From assembly GCA_964523945.1 (NCBI GenBank), contig CAZGBU010000037.1, positions 1 through 18,170 on the forward strand: DNA of 18,170 nucleotides, in the 5' to 3' direction. The stretch's first letter is position 1. Each line of letters starts with the position of its first letter. The position numbers and the translations under genes were made by a program. The notes beneath the pieces were generated by a model. The model searched no databases, was not told the DNA's origin, and saw nothing but the letters and a program-made list of their open reading frames with translations. Shown here piece after piece: positions 13,379 to 18,170 of the stretch. The DNA is from CAKTOF01 sp964523945 (lineage in GTDB: Bacteria > Bacillota > Clostridia > Oscillospirales > Oscillospiraceae).

Positions 13379-14374
13379 TCAGCAGCTCTCCGGCAGCGTC
13401 GCGGCCATGACGGCCTTGATCGTGTGCATGCGGTTCTCCGCCTCGTCAAACACAACGGACTGCGCGCTCTCAAACACCTCATCCGTGACCTCCAGCTCGG
13501 TCAGGCCGTATTTGGCATAGATCTCGCGGCCGATGCTGGTGCCCTGGTCGTGGAATGCGGGCAGGCAGTGCATGAAAATCGCGCCCGGCGCGGCCTGCTC
13601 CATCACGGCGCGGTTGACCTGATACGGCAGCAGGTCGTGGATGCGGGCGGCCCAGACCTCGTCCGCCTCGCCCATGGAAACCCAGACGTCGGTGTAAACG
13701 ACGTCCGCTCCGGCAACCGCCGCTTCGACCGTCTCCGTCAGCGTGACCGATCCGCCGGATGCGGCGGCAAAGCCGCGGCACTCGCTGACCAGCGCAGCGT
13801 TCGGATGATAGCGCTTCGGGGCGCAGGCGACAAAATCCATCCCCATCTTCGAGCAGGCGACCATCAGGGAATTGCCGGTATTGTAGCGCGCGTCGCCCAG
13901 ATAGCACAGCCGCACGCCCGCAAGGCGGCCCAGATGCTCGCGGATGGTCAGCAGGTCGGCGAGCATCTGCGTCGGGTGAAATTCATTCGTCAGCCCGTTC
14001 CAGACCGGCACGCCGGCATGGCGCGCGAGCTCCTCCACAATCTCCTGTCCAAAACCGCGGTACTCGATGCCGTCGTACATCCGGCCGAGCACGCGCGCCG
14101 TGTCGCGGATCGACTCTTTCCGGCCGATCTGTGAGCTCGACGGGTCGAGATAGGTCACATTCATGCCCATGTCGTAGGCCGCAACCTCAAACGCGCAGCG
14201 CGTGCGCGTGCTGGTCTTTTCAAAAATCAGGGCGATGTTTTTGCCGCGCCAGCGGTCAACCGGAATTCCGGCGCGCTTTTTCTGCTTCAGGTCGGCCGCC
14301 AGATCGAGCAGGCCGGTGATCTCCGCCGGGGTAAAATCCCGCAGCGTCAGGAAGCTTCTTCCTTTCAAATCCAT
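13379..14374 (-). CDS. argF: Ornithine carbamoyltransferase
   Basis: The enzyme joins carbamoyl phosphate and ornithine to give citrulline, in arginine synthesis or in reverse in the arginine deiminase pathway. The 331 residues carry the carbamoyl-phosphate site STRTR (55-59), the HPTQ motif (133-136) and the ornithine-site HCLPA (269-273). The block KESIRDTARVLGRMYDGIEYRGFGQ-type sequence around 87-110 also resembles catabolic ArcB enzymes, so argF versus arcB is open. No arginine deiminase, carbamate kinase or argininosuccinate genes are visible here. The ATG at 14374 has GAGGAGG eight bases upstream. It follows the response regulator gene by 53 bp on the same strand, so it may be read from that promoter; I found no convincing separate one. 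Confidence 0.95.
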   Translation of the reverse strand: MDLKGRSFLTLRDFTPAEITGLLDLAADLKQKKRAGIPVDRWRGKNIALIFEKTSTRTRCAFEVAAYDMGMNVTYLDPSSSQIGRKESIRDTARVLGRMYDGIEYRGFGQEIVEELARHAGVPVWNGLTNEFHPTQMLADLLTIREHLGRLAGVRLCYLGDARYNTGNSLMVACSKMGMDFVACAPKRYHPNAALVSECRGFAAASGGSVTLTETVEAAVAGADVVYTDVWVSMGEADEVWAARIHDLLPYQVNRAVMEQAAPGAIFMHCLPAFHDQGTSIGREIYAKYGLTELEVTDEVFESAQSVVFDEAENRMHTIKAVMAATLPESC

Positions 14375-14427
14375 GGTATTTCCTCCTCTGCGCGCCGCGC
14401 GCGCGTTGATGACATGATATGCCGCGC

Positions 14428-15099
14428 TCAGCCGAGCCGGTACAGCGTGACGGGCCGGCCGCCGGTGTGGTAGTCCATGCCGACCGAAACCTCACCCATG
14501 CTGGCCATATGGTTCATGTACCGCCGCACCGAGACGACGGACAGCCCGGTGCCCTGCGCGACGGCCTCGCTGGAGAGCGCCTCGCCGGCATGCCGGCTGA
14601 CAAAGGCGCGGATGCGCTCGAGCGTCGCGGGCTGGATGCCCTTGACCGTGACGGCGCGCAGCGCCGGTGCACGCGGCAGCACGACTGAGTCGATTTCCTC
14701 CTGCGTCAGCGGCCGGTCGGACTCGACAACCTGCCGCTTGCGCAAAAACAGCGCGAGCGCCTGCCGCAGCCGTGCCTCGTCGAACGGGCGGAGCAGATAG
14801 TCGAGCGCGCCGAAGTGGCGCGCCTTGCGGAACACCGCCGGCTCGTCGACCCCGGTCGCCACGATAATCTCAACCGGCAGCATTCGGTCCCGGACAGCGA
14901 TCATCAGCTCAAGCCCGTTTTTGCCCGGCAGGCTGATGTCGGTGATCAGCAGGTCAACCGGTTCGCCCGTTGTAATGCGCTCGAGCACCTCCGCACCGCT
15001 GCGCACGCTCTGCGCTGCAAAACCGGGGCAGCGCTCCACCCAGCGGCAGATCGCGCCCGCGGCGGGCGCATTTTCCTGTGCGACCAAAGCCTGATACAT
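14428..15099 (-). CDS. CitB/DcuR-type response regulator with atypical receiver
   Basis: This is a 223-residue two-component regulator of the group that in other bacteria controls citrate, malate or C4-dicarboxylate use. The receiver (1-120) has the phosphorylatable D54 in LITDISLPG and T82. The acidic pair expected near residues 8-10 reads Gln-Glu-Asn, and the conserved Lys before Pro-Phe is Arg (YLLRPF, R104). The C-terminal part matches DcuR-type output domains: KGIQPATLERI, an HTH at about 170-195 (SSEAVAQGTGLSVVSVRRY) and the end TGGRPVTLYRL. No sensor kinase lies in the window. The ATG at 15099 follows a GGGGGTG site. A divergent gene pair starts 170 bp away and could be a target. Confidence 0.85.
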   Translation of the reverse strand: MYQALVAQENAPAAGAICRWVERCPGFAAQSVRSGAEVLERITTGEPVDLLITDISLPGKNGLELMIAVRDRMLPVEIIVATGVDEPAVFRKARHFGALDYLLRPFDEARLRQALALFLRKRQVVESDRPLTQEEIDSVVLPRAPALRAVTVKGIQPATLERIRAFVSRHAGEALSSEAVAQGTGLSVVSVRRYMNHMASMGEVSVGMDYHTGGRPVTLYRLG

Positions 15100-15147
15100 A
15101 TCGGCACCCCCATCGCCGGCGCGGCCGGTTGATCATTTTATTGATTT

Positions 15148-15175
15148 ATTATAACAGATTGCCGTGCGTTTGCAA
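15148..15175 (-). promoter_or_regulatory. Promoter of the response regulator gene
   Basis: TTGCAA (15175-15170), a 16-bp spacer ending in TGT (extended -10) and a perfect TATAAT (15153-15148). It lies in an A+T-rich patch 48 bp before the ATG. Confidence 0.75.
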
Positions 15176-15210
15176 AGACGCCGTGTTTGTCTGCCCTGCA
15201 AAAAAACTTC

Positions 15211-15239
15211 TTGCGCCGCGCCGGCGCGTGCGATAGACT
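15211..15239 (+). promoter_or_regulatory. Promoter of the DUF2284-activase pair
   Basis: TTGCGC (15211-15216), a 17-bp spacer and TAGACT (15234-15239) predict a start about 25 nt before the ATG at 15269. It diverges from the response regulator promoter, with the two -35 boxes 35 bp apart. Confidence 0.5.
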
Positions 15240-15268
15240 GAAAACAAATGCAGACAGGAGGCATCCCC

Positions 15269-15808
15269 ATGGCAGAACTGAGCGATGTGCTGAAGATTGC
15301 AGCGGAGATCGGGTTTTCCCACGCCGGCCCGCTGGAGATGCGCGCGCTGGTCTTTCGGCCGGAAGTGCGGCAGATGTGTGAAGACAACCGCTGTGGCAAT
15401 TACGGCCGCACCTGGACCTGCCCGCCGGGCTGCGGTACGATCGAACAGATCACCGAACGCGCCGCGCGCTATTCCTGCGGCGTCATTCTGCAGTCGACCG
15501 GCGAGCTGGAAGATGCGTTCGACGCCGAAACAATGCAGGAGACCGGGCGGATGCAGGGTGAGCGGTTCGACGCGATCATGCCGCGCGTGCGTGCGCTGTT
15601 TCCGGACTGCCTGCCGATGGGCGCGGGCGGGTGCAGCCGCTGCAGGCCGTGCAGCTATCCGGACGAGCCGTGCCGCTTCCCCGACCTGGCATTCCCGTCG
15701 ATGGAGGCCTACGGTCTCGTCGTCAGCGACGTGTGCAAGGCGTCTGGCATTCCATACTACTACGGGCCGGGTACGATCACCTACACCGGCTGCATTTTGC
15801 TGCGATGA
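15269..15808 (+). CDS. DUF2284 cysteine-rich putative metal-binding protein
   Basis: This is a 179-residue soluble protein of the DUF2284 family. Two cysteine clusters stand out: C37, C42, C51 and C55 (CEDNRCGNYGRTWTCPPGC), and C114, C122, C125, C128 and C135 (GGCSRCRPCSYPDEPC). Spacing of this kind suggests bound metal or iron-sulfur clusters, and the second set resembles a ferredoxin-type motif. The family has no established reaction. The start at 15269 is chosen because AGGAGG (15256-15261) lies seven bases before it; an in-frame ATG at 15248 lacks such a site. Its stop overlaps the start of the next gene by four bases (ATGA), so the two products are probably made together. Confidence 0.88.
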   Translation: MAELSDVLKIAAEIGFSHAGPLEMRALVFRPEVRQMCEDNRCGNYGRTWTCPPGCGTIEQITERAARYSCGVILQSTGELEDAFDAETMQETGRMQGERFDAIMPRVRALFPDCLPMGAGGCSRCRPCSYPDEPCRFPDLAFPSMEAYGLVVSDVCKASGIPYYYGPGTITYTGCILLR

Positions 15809-17367
15809 GCGCGCCGTGCCAGGTGACGATCTGCGGTGCAGGCGCGCCGGTCACGGTGACGGCGCAGCCGGGGCAGACGCTGCTGGAGGTTCTGCATGCG
15901 GCCGGCTTCGCGCCGGACGCGCCGTGCGGTGGACGCGGGCGCTGCGGCAACTGCCGCGTGCAGGCTGCGGGCGCGCTCAGCGCCCCGGCACCGGGCGAGG
16001 CGGCCGCCCTGGCGCGCGGCGAGCGGCTGGCCTGTCAGTGCCGCGTGCTGGGTGCATGTACCGTGACGCTGCCGTCGCGCGGCGCAGCGGCAATCTGCAC
16101 CGCCGGTGCGGGGCGGAGCTTCCCGCTGACACCGCGCGGCGGGCTGGGCGCAGCCGTTGACATTGGGACAACGACCGTCGTCGTCTATTTATATGATCTT
16201 GCCACCGGCGCGCAGCTCGCCGCCGCAAGCGAGATGAGCGCCCAGCGGACCTACGGCGCAGACGTCATCTCGCGCATCAGCTTCTGCACTGAGCACACAG
16301 ACGGGCTGGACGTGCTCGCCGGCGCCATCCGCAGCCAGATTTGTGTGCTGCTCGCGCGCGCATGCGACGAAGCCGGACAGGACATGGCGGACGTGACGCG
16401 CGCCGCCATCGCCGGCAACACCGTCATGCTGCATCTGCTTTGCGCGCTGCCGCCGCAGTCGATCGCCGTCGCGCCGTTCACGCCGGTCAGCCTGTTCGGG
16501 GAGACGCGAAGCGGCGCACCGCTCGGCCTGCCGGTGGAATCCGTATACCTCGCGCCGTGCGTCGCCGGCTATGTCGGCGGGGACATCACGGCGGGGCTGC
16601 TCTCGTCCGGCGCGGCCGAGGACGACGCGCCGAGCCTGTTCCTCGACATCGGTACGAACGGCGAAATGGCGCTCATCCACGCAGGACGGATCGTGTCGTG
16701 CGCGACGGCGGCGGGCCCCGCGTTTGAGGGCGCGGAGCTGAGCTGCGGCATGGCCGCGCGGGCCGGCGCGGTGGACGCCGTTGCGCTCGATGGCGGCGCA
16801 GTGCGCTGCTCGGTGATTGGCGGCGGTGCAGCCAGGGGCCTGTGCGGGTCAGGGCTGGTCGACGCGCTCGCGGTGATGCTCGCGCTCGGTGCGGTCGACG
16901 AGACGGGCCGGCTGCTCCCGCCGGACGAGGCGCCGCCGGCCGCCCAGCCGTATCTGGCGCGCGGCGCGGACGGCATGCGCTTTGTAATCGCGCCGGACGT
17001 CTGGGTCAGCGCAGCAGACGTGCGGCAGCTTCAGCTTGCCAAGGCTGCAATTGCGGCCGGGATCGAAACGCTGCTCGGTGCGTTCTCTCTGCGCGCGGGC
17101 GACGTGCGGCAGCTGTATCTCGCCGGCGGCTTCGGCAACTATCTGCGGCCGGCCAGCGCCGCGCGCATCGGCCTGTTCCCGGCGGCGCTGGCCGACCGGA
17201 TCGTTCCGTGCGGCAACAGCGCGGGCGCGGGCGCCGCTGCAGCGCTGTGCTCAGATGCAGCGTGCGAAGCGCTCTCGGCGCTGGCGGCACGGACGGAATA
17301 CCTGGAGCTGTCCGGCAGCGCCGCGTTCACCGAGGCATATATTGACGCGATGGAGTTCCCGTCGTAA
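15805..17367 (+). CDS. RACo-like ferredoxin-ASKHA activase (DUF4445, corrinoid reductive activation type)
   Basis: RACo proteins use ATP and a 2Fe-2S cluster to reduce inactive Co(II) corrinoid proteins back to Co(I). The 520 residues start with a plant-type ferredoxin domain: C41, C47, C50 (CGGRGRCGNC) and C77 (LACQ). A linker leads to the ASKHA/DUF4445 domain from about 112, with VDIGTTTVVVYL, AGNTVMLHLL, FLDIGTNGEM, GPAFEGAELSCGM and LCGSGLVD, ending in LAGGFGNYLRP and GNSAGAGAAAL. No corrinoid protein or methyltransferase is in the window, so the target is unknown. The ATG at 15805 overlaps the DUF2284 stop. The open frame extends upstream, but only as a shadow of DUF2284. A bidirectional terminator follows nine bases after the stop. 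Confidence 0.92.
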   Translation: MSAPCQVTICGAGAPVTVTAQPGQTLLEVLHAAGFAPDAPCGGRGRCGNCRVQAAGALSAPAPGEAAALARGERLACQCRVLGACTVTLPSRGAAAICTAGAGRSFPLTPRGGLGAAVDIGTTTVVVYLYDLATGAQLAAASEMSAQRTYGADVISRISFCTEHTDGLDVLAGAIRSQICVLLARACDEAGQDMADVTRAAIAGNTVMLHLLCALPPQSIAVAPFTPVSLFGETRSGAPLGLPVESVYLAPCVAGYVGGDITAGLLSSGAAEDDAPSLFLDIGTNGEMALIHAGRIVSCATAAGPAFEGAELSCGMAARAGAVDAVALDGGAVRCSVIGGGAARGLCGSGLVDALAVMLALGAVDETGRLLPPDEAPPAAQPYLARGADGMRFVIAPDVWVSAADVRQLQLAKAAIAAGIETLLGAFSLRAGDVRQLYLAGGFGNYLRPASAARIGLFPAALADRIVPCGNSAGAGAAAALCSDAACEALSALAARTEYLELSGSAAFTEAYIDAMEFPS

Positions 17368-17375
17368 GCGGCAAA

Positions 17376-17403
17376 AAAGCCTGCTCCGGCCGGAGCAGGC
17401 TTT
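17376..17403. terminator. Bidirectional intrinsic terminator after the activase gene
   Basis: A 12-bp perfect stem (17376-17387 and 17392-17403) with a GGCC loop; three T on the plus strand and six T on the minus strand follow the stem. It serves the activase gene and can also stop transcripts from the convergent SDR gene. Confidence 0.85.
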
Positions 17404-17410
17404 CGCTTGT

Positions 17411-17519
17411 CCAAAAATTCTTTCGCGGGATTTTTAGGCCGGGCGTGCATTGGCAATTCCAAACGGCTCCAAATGCACGTCGGACGGAATGCAAAAGGGA
17501 CCCTGATGGCTCTCCCTTT
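17411..17519. repeat. Three further inverted repeats in the intergenic gap
   Basis: Successive imperfect inverted repeats are AAAAAT/ATTTTT around 17413-17436, CGTGCATT (17444-17451) with AATGCACG (17472-17479), and AAAGGGA (17494-17500) with TCCCTTT (17513-17519). The last one is followed by T on the minus strand and could be a weak terminator of the SDR gene. No coding frame with a ribosome site is seen in 17404-17587. Confidence 0.45.
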
Positions 17520-17587
17520 CACACTTTTCTCCGAATCTTCGGCTGGCGCGGCTTTTAACAGTCTCTCCTGTTTGGGCGCACGCCCGC

Positions 17588-18170
17588 TCATGCCTCCGGC
17601 CGCAGCGGCCCGTAGAAATAGGATGCCGTTGCGCCGCCGTCGACCAGGAAGTCCGCACCGGTGATAAACGCGCCCCGGTCGCTCATCAGCAGCTCGGCCA
17701 CACCGGCCACCTCGTCTGCGGTGCCGGGCCGGCCGGCAGGGCATTTGGCAAACATATTTCTGTAGAAATCACCGCGGGGGCCGTTGAACTCATCGACGGC
17801 CAGCGGCGTGACAATGATGCCGGGGGAGATCGAGTTGAGCCGGGCGCCCCGTTCGCCCCATCTGACCGCCTCGGCCATGACCCGTTTGACATTACAGCGC
17901 TTGGCCAGCTGATAGGCATGGAGGGTGTCGCGGATCCGGTCCGGCTGGAGGATGTCCAGATCCAGCAGCGCCTCGGTGGGCGTGCAGGCCAGCTGCTCAT
18001 CCTCTTCCGGGGTGAGGGCAGGCATCCGGTGGCCGGACTGGCTGGAGATGGTGACGCCCACGCCGCCGGGGGCAATGACCTTGCCCACCTCCTCGAGCAG
18101 CACAGCGGTGCCGTACAGGTCTACCCGCAAAATGGCCTCAACGGGGGCCTGGCTGGGAGAGACGCCGGCG
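17588..18170 (-). CDS. SDR family NAD(P)-dependent oxidoreductase (N-terminal part outside window)
   Basis: This is the C-terminal 194 residues of a short-chain dehydrogenase/reductase. Visible parts are an HAAGxxPSQA-like stretch at the edge (AGVSPSQAP), the catalytic serine strand VGVTISSQSG, the YxxxK pair in AYQLAKRCNVKRVM, then LNSISPGIIVTPL and the end GAFITGADFLVDGGATASY. The nucleotide-binding GxxxGxG motif lies beyond the window. An insert between the Ser and Tyr motifs (about 35 residues, with TPEEDEQLACTPTEALL) is typical of one SDR subgroup but the substrate is unknown. A TTG at 18130 is an internal codon, since the frame stays open to the edge. The gene converges on the activase gene. 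Confidence 0.92.
   Translation of the reverse strand, partial: AGVSPSQAPVEAILRVDLYGTAVLLEEVGKVIAPGGVGVTISSQSGHRMPALTPEEDEQLACTPTEALLDLDILQPDRIRDTLHAYQLAKRCNVKRVMAEAVRWGERGARLNSISPGIIVTPLAVDEFNGPRGDFYRNMFAKCPAGRPGTADEVAGVAELLMSDRGAFITGADFLVDGGATASYFYGPLRPEA

Noticed and set aside
15248..15268. Upstream ATG for the DUF2284 gene
   Set aside because: No ribosome site before it, while AGGAGG is seven bases before the ATG at 15269.
1..18170. CRISPR arrays, tRNA or rRNA genes, insertion sequences, prophage
   Set aside because: I saw no regularly spaced repeats, no tRNA cloverleaf or T-loop signature, no rRNA motifs and no transposase, integrase or phage proteins.

Overview
The window reads as a chromosomal segment of a high-G+C, anaerobic, gut-type Firmicute, most likely an Oscillospiraceae/Ruminococcaceae-like clostridium. 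This is inference from several points: the rimP-nusA-rnpM-ylxQ-infB order, strong Shine-Dalgarno sites with ATG/GTG/TTG starts, an ECF-type vitamin transporter S component, an amidase with stalk and AMIN domains, an iron-sulfur class I fumarase subunit and a RACo-like activase. A 100-N scaffold gap at 12616-12715 suggests a draft or metagenome-derived assembly.

Layout. Positions 1-3635 (minus strand) hold the transcription/translation operon rimP, nusA, rnpM (ylxR), ylxQ, infB (3' end outside), with a clear promoter and a leader hairpin that could be an attenuator. Positions 3687-5270 carry a secreted N-acetylmuramoyl-L-alanine amidase with its own promoter and a cluster of TGTWAH repeats. 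Positions 5309-7407 are a two-gene unit, amidohydrolase then fumarase alpha subunit, with promoter and terminator. Positions 7556-8133 hold a low-G+C DUF1989 gene broken by one frameshift in a homopolymer, just downstream of a MATE transporter (8217-9569). On the plus strand, 9766-10773 is a lone DppB-type permease. It ends in a perfect 17-bp-stem palindrome shared with a convergent DUF3842 gene.

Positions 11295-12581 (minus) are an ECF S component plus an uncharacterised conserved gene. They are driven by a consensus promoter and a structured leader of about 180 nt that ends in a long intrinsic terminator before the S gene. I could not match this leader to a riboswitch class, and it is the best candidate here for something undescribed. 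Positions 12578-14374 are an ornithine carbamoyltransferase, a YgjP-like metallopeptidase and an HU-like gene interrupted by the gap. Positions 14428-15099 are a CitB/DcuR-type response regulator with an atypical receiver. Divergent from it, 15269-17367 is a translationally coupled pair: a DUF2284 cysteine-rich protein and a ferredoxin-ASKHA activase (RACo-like). A bidirectional terminator and a run of further inverted repeats separate this pair from a convergent SDR oxidoreductase that runs off the right edge.

Most of the window is ordinary core or metabolic content. The items most worth a second look are the ECF leader, the DUF2284-activase pair, the broken low-G+C DUF1989 gene and the scaffold gap whose two edges are identical over 11 bp.
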